In this document: piece after piece, positions 1 to 5,066 of the stretch
How the letters are laid out: each line of letters opens with the position of its first letter
Numbering within the stretch: position 1 is the first letter of the stretch
From: Desulfobacteraceae bacterium
GTDB taxonomy: Bacteria; Desulfobacterota; Desulfobacteria; Desulfobacterales; Desulfobacteraceae
Assembly: GCA_003354055.1 (NCBI GenBank)
Contig: PIVQ01000552.1
Span: 1-5,066 of the forward strand
Length of the DNA: 5,066 nucleotides
Reading direction: 5' to 3'
The notes under the pieces: model-generated
What the model was told of the DNA's origin: nothing
The model's database searches: none
Seen by the model: only the letters and a program-made list of their open reading frames with translations
Made by a program: the position numbers and the translations under genes

Positions 1-138
1 AATAAAATTAGACAAATGCAAATTGCTCAATTTGAAGGTAAAATGTCTTGTTGTGATTGTGAACCACAAGCAAAAGGTATGATTCCATTTAACAAAGGTT
101 ATGCTTGTTCAGGTTCAAAGCCTTATTCTAGTAGTTAA
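1..138 (+). CDS. C-terminal end of an unrecognised protein (5' truncated)
   Basis: Frame 1 is open from the left edge to TAA at 136-138, giving the last 45 residues of a protein that starts outside the window. The tail has a tight cysteine group, SCCDCEP (residues 16-22 of the fragment), and a further Cys at residue 36, followed by a serine-rich end (KPYSSS). Four cysteines in about 20 residues could bind metal or form disulfides, but I do not recognise a family. Codon use (A/T in the third position) matches the other genes, and a strong hairpin follows 17 bases after the stop, which supports a real gene end. It converges on the NIPA-like gene. Function is unknown. Confidence 0.7.
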   Translation, partial: NKIRQMQIAQFEGKMSCCDCEPQAKGMIPFNKGYACSGSKPYSSS

Positions 139-154
139 GTTTAAATTATAAAAT

Positions 155-187
155 AATTAATCGTGATAAATATTATCATAATTAATT
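155..187. terminator. Hairpin between convergent genes (likely shared 3'-end/polyadenylation signal)
   Basis: Arms 155-169 and 173-187 pair over 15 positions around a 3-base loop (170-172). Thirteen are Watson-Crick pairs, one is a G-U wobble (163/179) and one is a C-A mismatch (162/180). The hairpin begins 17 bases after the stop of the rightward gene and 8 bases after the stop of the leftward gene, so one palindrome can serve both transcripts. Mimivirus mRNAs are known to be cleaved and polyadenylated at such palindromes. Treating this one as the same kind of signal is inference from its position and shape. There is no poly-U tract typical of a bacterial terminator. Confidence 0.7.
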
Positions 188-194
188 TAATACT

Positions 195-1169
195 TTAAAT
201 AGATGATACTTTAACCTCACTTAATGTAATTTCTTCAAAATCTTCTTTTGCTCCTTCTTCTTGTTTTTCAAAATAAGAATGAAAAATTAATCCAAAAATA
301 ATAATAATAATTCCAATAATAAAAGCTAATTTATTACCTATATCTGTTTCAGGTTCATCAACTGAATCATCATTATCAATTGCAAATCCTTCACCCATAA
401 CTAATATACCAGCAATAATAGATATTACAATCCAAATAGATTTATTTATAGGAACAACTAAAGTTGAACTAAACTCTTTCAATGCTTCATTTATCCATTT
501 GATATGACTTACAATTGCAAAAACTAAACCACATATAATAAAATAAATTATATAATCTGTTAATAATTCTGTTGTATTATTTTCTATACTAAATATTATT
601 AATTTACCAAATGTTTTACCAAAAAACATATTTTGAGCTGCTATTGCGCCTGAAGATATTGGAACTAATATACTTCTTAATTTTTGATGTGTATTTGTTT
701 TTTTAAAGAAGTAATTTAAACTTCTGATTGTTAATAATATAAATCCGATTGATATAATATATACAATAAATCTAGAACTACTATACATTTTTCTAATTTT
801 ATCAATATCATTTTCTTCTTCTTTTCTTGGAGCATATATAACTGTTAAAGTTGTTCCAATAATAATAACTAATGTTGTAAAATATTGTCTTTTTCTCATT
901 GTTTCACCTAATAATAGTTTAGCAATACCAATATTAACAACTAATGTTACTCCTCCTAATGATGCTATCATACTCTGGGGTGCTAAGGCAAGTCCTCCCA
1001 TATCTAAAATTGAACCAGTAGCAATTAAGGCCATACCAGAAACCCAATGAATATTTCTCCAATAACTTCTTTCTTCATTTCTATGTGATAATTTTTGTAA
1101 GTTTGTTCCCAATACTTTAATAAATATTGCGAAAAAAGCAATTGTCAATCCGTAAATCCAAGTAACCAT
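195..1169 (-). CDS. NIPA-like magnesium transporter family membrane protein
   Basis: This 324-residue protein resembles the NIPA (DUF803) family of eukaryotic membrane proteins, some of which carry Mg2+ and other divalent cations. About nine membrane spans can be read, near residues 3-22, 43-63, 67-88, 95-114, 133-151, 168-186, 203-222, 235-256 and 281-299. The family signature is clear in the first half: a W-x-x-G-x-x-L segment, then LALAPQSMIASLGGVTLVVN (residues 60-79), a LLLGE motif (85-89), and a fourth span ending in IYAP (111-114). The SSTLVVPINKSIW stretch (234-246) and MGEGF (258-262) fit the later conserved spans. The cytosolic tail (301-324) is acidic and hydrophilic. Length is typical of the family. 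The ATG at 1167-1169 is followed directly by the first span, so the protein looks complete. It is divergent from the topoisomerase gene and convergent with the gene at the left edge. No AAAATTGA motif lies upstream on its own strand, so its timing may differ from that of the topoisomerase. Transported ion and membrane location are inferred from the family only. Confidence 0.85.
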   Translation of the reverse strand: MVTWIYGLTIAFFAIFIKVLGTNLQKLSHRNEERSYWRNIHWVSGMALIATGSILDMGGLALAPQSMIASLGGVTLVVNIGIAKLLLGETMRKRQYFTTLVIIIGTTLTVIYAPRKEEENDIDKIRKMYSSSRFIVYIISIGFILLTIRSLNYFFKKTNTHQKLRSILVPISSGAIAAQNMFFGKTFGKLIIFSIENNTTELLTDYIIYFIICGLVFAIVSHIKWINEALKEFSSTLVVPINKSIWIVISIIAGILVMGEGFAIDNDDSVDEPETDIGNKLAFIIGIIIIIFGLIFHSYFEKQEEGAKEDFEEITLSEVKVSSI

Positions 1170-1205
1170 ATTTTAATTAATTTAAATATATAAATCATTT
1201 TTAAT

Positions 1206-1232
1206 TTATAAAATTGAAATAATTATAAAATT
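1206..1232. repeat. Short direct repeat TTATAAAATT in the promoter region
   Basis: The 10-base word TTATAAAATT occurs at 1206-1215 and again at 1223-1232. The first copy runs into the AAAATTGA motif and the second reads AAAATTAT at the same place. It may be a duplicated and degraded promoter element or simply low-complexity sequence. Confidence 0.3.
1210..1217 (+). promoter_or_regulatory. Mimivirus-type early promoter motif AAAATTGA
   Basis: An exact AAAATTGA octamer starts 62 bases before the topoisomerase ATG, in the intergenic region and on the coding strand of that gene. In Mimivirus this octamer, roughly 50-110 bases upstream of start codons, marks genes expressed early. The same word also occurs four times inside coding sequence in this AT-rich window, so the word alone is weak evidence. 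Its position, strand and intergenic setting make it a reasonable promoter call for the topoisomerase. Confidence 0.65.
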
Positions 1233-1271
1233 ATTTAAAAATGATTATATAATTTATATTAAATATAAAAA

Positions 1272-3515
1272 ATGAGGTGGTTGATTGTTGTAGAGTCACC
1301 ATCAAAATGTGGAAAAATAAAGAAGATGTTAGAAAACTCTTTTCCAAAACATTCTTTTATTGTATTAGCAAGTGTAGGTCATTTCATGTGTCTCTCAAAG
1401 AAAAAGATGGGTGTTGATATTTCTAATAATTTTAAACCAGATTTTATCCAGAGTTCCGATAAAAGGAAGGTTATAAATGCTTTAAAATCTGCAGCAAAGA
1501 AAGTAGATAAAGTAATTATAGCAACTGATTTAGATGCTGAAGGAGAAAAAATCGCATACGATATTGCTAATTTATTGAACTTAGATTTAAATGAGAATAA
1601 CAGAATTATATTTAATGAAATTACACAAAAAGCGATTAAGACTGCTTTTGAAAATCCAATAACTATTAATATGGATTTGGTTCATTCTCAGTTTGCGAGA
1701 AGAATACTTGATAGATTAATAGGTTTTGAAATTAGTAGAATAACAGCAAAAGGAATTCAAAGAGGTTGTTCGGCAGGACGTGTATTATCAGTTACAACTA
1801 AAATAATATATGATAAAGAAAAAGAATTACAGTCAAGAGAAAAAGATACATTTTTACAAATAACTGGTGATTTTAAGAATAAATATACATTAAATGAAAT
1901 GTTATTTAAGAAGCAATATAAAAAAGAAAAAAATGTAGAAGATTTATTTGAGAACTTTAAATCAGCTACATTTAAAATATCAAAAGTATCTACAAATGAA
2001 AAGAAAAGTTCTCCACCATTACCATTTATAACATCAACAATTAATCAAGCATCTCCATATGGTATTAGGCAAACAACAGGATTGTTGCAAAAATTGTATC
2101 AAAAGGGAGTTATCACATACATAAGAACTGATTCAACAAAGATGTCAGAGGCGGCAAAGGGAATGATTAAAAATCATATTACAGGTAAGTTTGGTAATGA
2201 AATGTTTCAATATAGAAAGTTTAATACAAAGAAAGTAAAAGGTGCTCAGGAAGCTCATGAATGTATTAGACCTACTAAAATTGATAAGAAGTTTGAAGAT
2301 ATTAAAAATCCACAAGAAAGAAAGATTTATGAATTAATATGGAAAAGATCAGTTTCTTGTCTTATGAAAGATAGTAAATACTTGTCAAAGGATATTAAAG
2401 TATTACCATCAAATATTAAGACAACATTTGATAAAATAATGAATAAATATACTTTTCTTGGTTGGAGAACATTATATACTAATTTAAATGAAATTAATAA
2501 AGAAACAACTGGATTTGAAGAAATAAAAGAAGGAGATGAGTTAAAATATGTAAATATTAAATCCATTCAAAAATATAATTCAACAAAAGGAAGATATAAT
2601 GAATCAAAGTTAGTTCAAGCATTAGAGAAAAAAGGTATTGGAAGACCATCAACATATGCTACTGCAGTAAGTAATATTCAAAATAAATTATATGTTAAGA
2701 AGGATAATGTAGAAGGAGAAAAGGTCAATTCGTCATTAATATTATTGAAGAATGATGATATTTTTAAAACTTACTTTGAGGAAGTAATAAATGCTGAAAA
2801 GAATAAATTATTAATTACCGAGTTAGGTAAAAGAGTAACAGATTTTCTTGAAGAAAAGTTTGATGTAATAATGAATTATGATTTTACAAGTGATATTGAA
2901 GCAGATTTAGATAGAATACAGAATAATGAAATAGAATGGTTCAAAGTTGTTGAGAAGTATTATAATTTATTTCATCCATTTGTAGTCATTAATAAAGAGA
3001 TACAAAAGAAAACTAAGAAAAAAGATAATAAATTAATAGGAGAATATCAGGGAAAGAACTTTTATAGATATCAAAGTCAATGGGGACCACGTATAATTTA
3101 CGGTGAGAAGAGTGAGAATGATGTATTATATTTAACTCCAATAAATCAAGTTCTATTAGATGAAATTACATTAGATGAAGCAATATCATTATTACCTCGT
3201 TGTGTAGGACAATATGAAGGGTATGATATTGTATTACATTATTCTAAAAGTCTCTATATCAAGTGGAATAAGAAGAATGTTCCATTACATTATATGATAA
3301 AAAATAAGAAAAAAGAGAATATTAATTTAAAAGAGGCAATATATTGTATTCAAGTATTTAATGATAAAAAGAATAAAAAGAATAAGAAAAAATCATTTAG
3401 AAAAAAGAAAGTAAAGAATAAAACAGTAGCAGAACTTAAGAAAGAAGCAAAAGAAAAAGGTATAAAGGGATATTCAAAAATGAAGAAAAATGAATTAATA
3501 TCCATTTTAAAATAA
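1272..3515 (+). CDS. topA: DNA topoisomerase I, type IA (bacterial TopA-like)
   Basis: This enzyme would relax negatively supercoiled DNA by cutting one strand through a 5'-phosphotyrosine bond. All core elements are present in 747 residues. The Toprim domain starts with LIVVESPSK (4-12, with Glu8 and Lys12) and SVGH (34-37), and its acidic triad is ATDLDAEGE (84-92, Asp86, Asp88, Glu90). HSQFARRILDRLIG (138-151) and SAGRV (167-171) follow. PPLPF (248-252) leads to the active-site YIRTDS (283-288), with Tyr283 as the likely nucleophile and Arg285 beside it. QEAHECIRPT (326-335) carries the conserved His329, and GIGRPSTYA (455-463) and ITELGK (515-520) complete the core. The usual Arg of DxDREGE is Ala89 here. 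Instead of C-terminal zinc ribbons (no CxxC pairs) there are two degenerate topoisomerase C-terminal repeats (about 588-641 and 645-693), a Lys-rich linker (697-717) and a Rho_N/SAP-like helical module (718-747, GYSKMKKNELI) that probably binds nucleic acid. The ATG at 1272 directly precedes the expected first strand, so the start is secure. An early motif lies upstream, and a hairpin follows 43 bases after the stop. Confidence 0.97.
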   Translation: MRWLIVVESPSKCGKIKKMLENSFPKHSFIVLASVGHFMCLSKKKMGVDISNNFKPDFIQSSDKRKVINALKSAAKKVDKVIIATDLDAEGEKIAYDIANLLNLDLNENNRIIFNEITQKAIKTAFENPITINMDLVHSQFARRILDRLIGFEISRITAKGIQRGCSAGRVLSVTTKIIYDKEKELQSREKDTFLQITGDFKNKYTLNEMLFKKQYKKEKNVEDLFENFKSATFKISKVSTNEKKSSPPLPFITSTINQASPYGIRQTTGLLQKLYQKGVITYIRTDSTKMSEAAKGMIKNHITGKFGNEMFQYRKFNTKKVKGAQEAHECIRPTKIDKKFEDIKNPQERKIYELIWKRSVSCLMKDSKYLSKDIKVLPSNIKTTFDKIMNKYTFLGWRTLYTNLNEINKETTGFEEIKEGDELKYVNIKSIQKYNSTKGRYNESKLVQALEKKGIGRPSTYATAVSNIQNKLYVKKDNVEGEKVNSSLILLKNDDIFKTYFEEVINAEKNKLLITELGKRVTDFLEEKFDVIMNYDFTSDIEADLDRIQNNEIEWFKVVEKYYNLFHPFVVINKEIQKKTKKKDNKLIGEYQGKNFYRYQSQWGPRIIYGEKSENDVLYLTPINQVLLDEITLDEAISLLPRCVGQYEGYDIVLHYSKSLYIKWNKKNVPLHYMIKNKKKENINLKEAIYCIQVFNDKKNKKNKKKSFRKKKVKNKTVAELKKEAKEKGIKGYSKMKKNELISILK

Positions 3516-3558
3516 AATTATAAAAAGAAAGAATAAATTAAAACTAATCTTAATTAAA

Positions 3559-3596
3559 AATATAATATTATATAATTATATATATCATATTATATT
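3559..3596. terminator. AT-only-style hairpin after the topoisomerase gene, ending at the next ATG
   Basis: AATATAATAT (3559-3568) pairs perfectly with ATATTATATT (3587-3596). After one T/C mismatch (3569/3586), five more pairs (3570-3574 with 3581-3585) extend the stem around a 6-base loop. It lies 43 bases past the topoisomerase stop, in the position expected of a Mimivirus-type polyadenylation palindrome. Its last base touches the start codon at 3597, so it also occupies the promoter or 5' leader of the next gene. Low sequence complexity lowers certainty. Confidence 0.55.
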
Positions 3597-5066
3597 ATGA
3601 CTGATATAGATAATATTTCAGATGCTATTTTAGAAATTAAAAAGAAAGCACCGAAGAAACAAAAGAAACAAAAGAAACCAAAATTAAAGTCAGCAGGTGA
3701 AACTTGTTCGGAAGATAGTGAATGCAAAGGTAAAGGTTGTTGTAATAATGGAGTATGTAAAAAAGGAACAACAAAAGTATGTAAAGCTAAAGTACCAAAG
3801 AAATCACCTAAACCAAAGAAAGAAAAGAAAGTAAAAACACCAGCAAGTATTAAAAAAGAGATTGAAGATTTAAGAAAAAAGATCATTGATACAGAAGATA
3901 AGAAAAAGGAGGGAAAGTATATAAAGAAAATTGAAAAATTAACAAAAAAATTAGTAAAATTAGAGAAAAAGAAATCAAAACCAAAGAAAAAATCACCTGC
4001 GAAAAAAGCAGCAAAAAAGAAATCACCAAAAGGATTAACAGATGCTGAAAAAATTAAAAAGAAACAATTTTGTGACGATTGGGAAGTAAGTAAAAAGAGT
4101 GTAAAAGATAATAAAGTAGAAAATCCAAAAACAAAAAGAAAAGTTGCAGTTGGTTCAAGAACATATAAGAAATTTGATAAAGAATGTGAAGAAATAAAAG
4201 ATGTATTAAAAGATGTCAAATCATTAAAAAAATTAAAAAAAGTAGAAGGTAAATCAGCAGAAGTATTATTTTGCGAAGAAATTAAAAAGAATATAAAAGC
4301 GATGAAAGATGGTAAAGTATTAAATCCAAAAACAAATCGTATGGTAAGTGCTAATAGTAGAACATTTAAAAAGATGTCAAAAGATTGTGATAAAATATTA
4401 GAAGAAGCAAAAATAGTTAAGAAACCATCACTAAAGAAGAAAACATCACCATTTTCTAAACCAAAATTACCAAAAAGAAAACCAAAAACAAAAAAGAAGA
4501 AGAAACAAACACCAAAACCTAAAACACCAAAACCTAAAACACCTTCACTAGAACCTTTATCTCCTGAAGCACCTTATGTAGTATTTGAAGATAGTTTATC
4601 AGATTTTATTAAAGAATTTGAAGAAGAAACAGGAGAGAAGAATGTTAAAGAAGCATTTGAAAATGCTGTTATTGAATCATTAGAAGAATTTGATGATATG
4701 TTAAATGAAGGAACATTACATTATCAAAACTTTAAACCAGCAAGAGATGATGAAAAAGAAAATTCACAATATCCAGCTAGTACAGATAGAGAACAAAAAT
4801 TCATTAATAAATTAATTAAATATTACAAAGCAAATTATGAAGAAGAAGGGGCAGATGATTTAGATGATGAGGAAAGTATGTGGGAAAAAGTAGAAGATTT
4901 TCCAGAATCACCACAAGGAGAAGAAGAAGAATCTGAGGATATTACAAATATTATTAAATCACTTAAACCTGAGTTTGATGAAATGAAAAAAGACATTAAA
5001 AAGAAATTATCAAAAGAACCAAAGAAAATTGATAGTAAAAAATTAGAATCTCAATTAAAGAAAGAA
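3597..5066 (+). CDS. Lys-rich modular protein with six-Cys knot-like motif and two viral two-cysteine adaptor domains (3' truncated)
   Basis: An open frame starts at ATG 3597 and runs 490 codons to the right edge with no stop, so the C terminus is missing. In order it has: a short acidic start (1-13); Lys/Gln-rich sequence; a six-cysteine motif (C37 to C62, pattern C-x5-C-x4-CC-x4-C-x7-C); a KKSPKPKK tail (68-75); a probable short coiled coil (about 84-126); histone-H1-like basic sequence with repeated KKSP (124-146); two two-cysteine adaptor domains (C159-C197 and C226-C264); Lys/Pro-rich sequence with tandem PKPKT (306-315); and an acidic region with many Glu/Asp (about 319-462) that turns basic again near the edge. 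No signal peptide or membrane span is seen. The adaptor is known from large eukaryotic DNA viruses, fused to enzymes such as OTU-like peptidases and kinases. No enzyme domain is seen here, though one could lie beyond the edge. The ATG at 3597 is the first in frame after the AT-rich leader, and composition changes sharply there. A virion, DNA-binding or protein-adaptor role is inference. It could also be a disordered structural protein. Confidence 0.85.
   Translation, partial: MTDIDNISDAILEIKKKAPKKQKKQKKPKLKSAGETCSEDSECKGKGCCNNGVCKKGTTKVCKAKVPKKSPKPKKEKKVKTPASIKKEIEDLRKKIIDTEDKKKEGKYIKKIEKLTKKLVKLEKKKSKPKKKSPAKKAAKKKSPKGLTDAEKIKKKQFCDDWEVSKKSVKDNKVENPKTKRKVAVGSRTYKKFDKECEEIKDVLKDVKSLKKLKKVEGKSAEVLFCEEIKKNIKAMKDGKVLNPKTNRMVSANSRTFKKMSKDCDKILEEAKIVKKPSLKKKTSPFSKPKLPKRKPKTKKKKKQTPKPKTPKPKTPSLEPLSPEAPYVVFEDSLSDFIKEFEEETGEKNVKEAFENAVIESLEEFDDMLNEGTLHYQNFKPARDDEKENSQYPASTDREQKFINKLIKYYKANYEEEGADDLDDEESMWEKVEDFPESPQGEEEESEDITNIIKSLKPEFDEMKKDIKKKLSKEPKKIDSKKLESQLKKE
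3705..3782 (+). other. Six-cysteine motif with knottin-like spacing inside the Lys-rich protein
   Basis: Residues 37-62 of the protein starting at 3597 contain C37, C43, C48, C49, C54 and C62, with the central CC followed by NNGVC. The order C...C...CC...C...C and the loop sizes 5-4-0-4-7 fit the inhibitor-cystine-knot framework of conotoxin-like peptides and also loosely resemble Dickkopf-type Cys-rich segments. Apart from these six and the four adaptor cysteines, no Cys occurs in the visible protein. Disulfide bonding is not shown; metal binding is an alternative. Without a signal peptide, oxidation would need a viral thiol oxidase. Confidence 0.5.
4071..4187 (+). other. Two-cysteine adaptor domain, copy 1
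   Basis: Residues 159-197 run from FC-x2-W at the start through NPKTKRKV (176-183) to GSRTYKKFDKEC (186-197). This matches the viral two-cysteine adaptor pattern of an N-terminal Cys, a central NP-x-T-x-R, an SRTYKK segment and a closing Cys. The two cysteines are separated by 37 residues. The domain is thought to mediate protein contacts; its partner here is unknown. Confidence 0.75.
4272..4388 (+). other. Two-cysteine adaptor domain, copy 2
   Basis: Residues 226-264 align without gaps to copy 1, with the same 37-residue spacing between cysteines, NPKTNRMV (243-250) and NSRTFKKMSKDC (253-264). By my count 19 of 39 positions are identical. The Trp three residues after the first Cys in copy 1 is Ile here. 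The copies repeat with a 67-residue period, which points to an internal duplication followed by divergence. Confidence 0.72.
4511..4543 (+). repeat. 15-base tandem repeat encoding PKPKT units
   Basis: ACCAAAACCTAAAAC occurs twice in perfect tandem (4511-4525 and 4526-4540), and a third copy begins (ACC at 4541-4543). It is in frame (15 bases, five codons) and encodes repeated Pro-Lys-Pro-Lys-Thr, so copy number can change without breaking the gene. It lies in the linker between the adaptor pair and the acidic region. Confidence 0.8.

Larger units (their letters stand above)
1193..1246. repeat. 12-bp perfect inverted repeat in the divergent promoter region
   Basis: AATCATTTTTAA (1193-1204) recurs as its exact reverse complement at 1235-1246, with a 30-base spacer that contains the early promoter motif. 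It lies between two divergent start codons, so it could bind a dimeric regulator or form a stem. In such AT-rich DNA, chance is a serious alternative. The GATT/AATC core is its least biased part. Confidence 0.4.

Noticed and set aside
1006..1013. AAAATTGA inside the NIPA-like gene
   Set aside because: It is within coding sequence, on the opposite strand to the gene and far from any start codon. The same applies in general to the copies at 2277-2284, 3927-3934 and 5025-5032, which are in coding sequence of A-rich genes and expected by chance.
1170..1271. Small gene or structural RNA in the divergent gap
   Set aside because: The region is nearly pure A/T with frequent stops in all frames and no stem with GC content. 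Only promoter-like elements can be supported.
2327..2566. 79-codon open frame on the minus strand inside the topoisomerase gene
   Set aside because: It lies wholly antisense to a strongly conserved coding region, shows no family features, and has no promoter or 3' signal of its own.
2961..3512. Zinc-ribbon domains at the topoisomerase C terminus
   Set aside because: Only two isolated cysteines occur here (residues 644 and 692) and no CxxC pairs, so no zinc ribbon can be supported.
3590..4219. 209-codon open frame on the minus strand, extremely Phe/Ser-rich
   Set aside because: It is the mirror image of the Lys-rich plus-strand gene: AAA/AAG codons read backwards as TTT/CTT. The plus-strand frame is longer and has recognisable domains.
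1..5066. Bacterial origin, suggested by the TopA-like enzyme
   Set aside because: No Shine-Dalgarno sequences precede the starts, the leaders are almost pure A/T, the NIPA family is typical of eukaryotes, and the adaptor domain, early motif and 3' hairpins fit a giant virus better.

Overview
The window is strongly AT-rich, intron-free and gene-dense, and most likely comes from a nucleocytoplasmic large DNA (giant) virus related to the Mimivirus/Cafeteria-virus/mesomimivirid group. Four things support this. An exact AAAATTGA octamer, the early promoter motif of Mimivirus-type viruses, lies 62 bases before a start codon. Long AT-rich hairpins sit just after stop codons, like the palindromic polyadenylation signals of Mimivirus. 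A viral two-cysteine adaptor domain is present in duplicate. The topoisomerase is a bacterial-type IA enzyme ending in a Rho_N/SAP-like helix module. No Shine-Dalgarno sequences, tRNAs, rRNAs, IS elements or CRISPR arrays are visible. The assignment is inference, because no database could be searched.

Layout: positions 1-138 hold the last 45 codons of an unrecognised rightward gene. A 15-bp hairpin (155-187) separates it from a convergent leftward gene (1169-195) encoding a nine-span membrane protein of the NIPA magnesium-transporter family. A divergent promoter region of about 100 bases (1170-1271) carries the early motif pointing right. The next gene (1272-3515) encodes a complete 747-residue type IA DNA topoisomerase. 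After an 81-base AT-rich gap, whose second half folds into a hairpin ending exactly at the next ATG, a long rightward gene (3597 to the right edge, no stop) encodes a lysine-rich modular protein. Its parts are a six-cysteine knot-like motif, a short coiled coil, histone-H1-like SPKK tails, two two-cysteine adaptor domains and an acidic tail.

The genes do not form an operon, and each appears to have its own promoter and 3' signal. Topoisomerase would serve genome replication or transcription topology, probably early. The lysine-rich protein looks like a structural, DNA-associated or protein-adaptor component, perhaps late and in the virion. The NIPA-like protein would act in a host or virion membrane and looks host-derived. 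The most unusual item is the last protein: its combination of a toxin-like cysteine framework, paired viral adaptors and opposite-charge halves is one I do not recognise.
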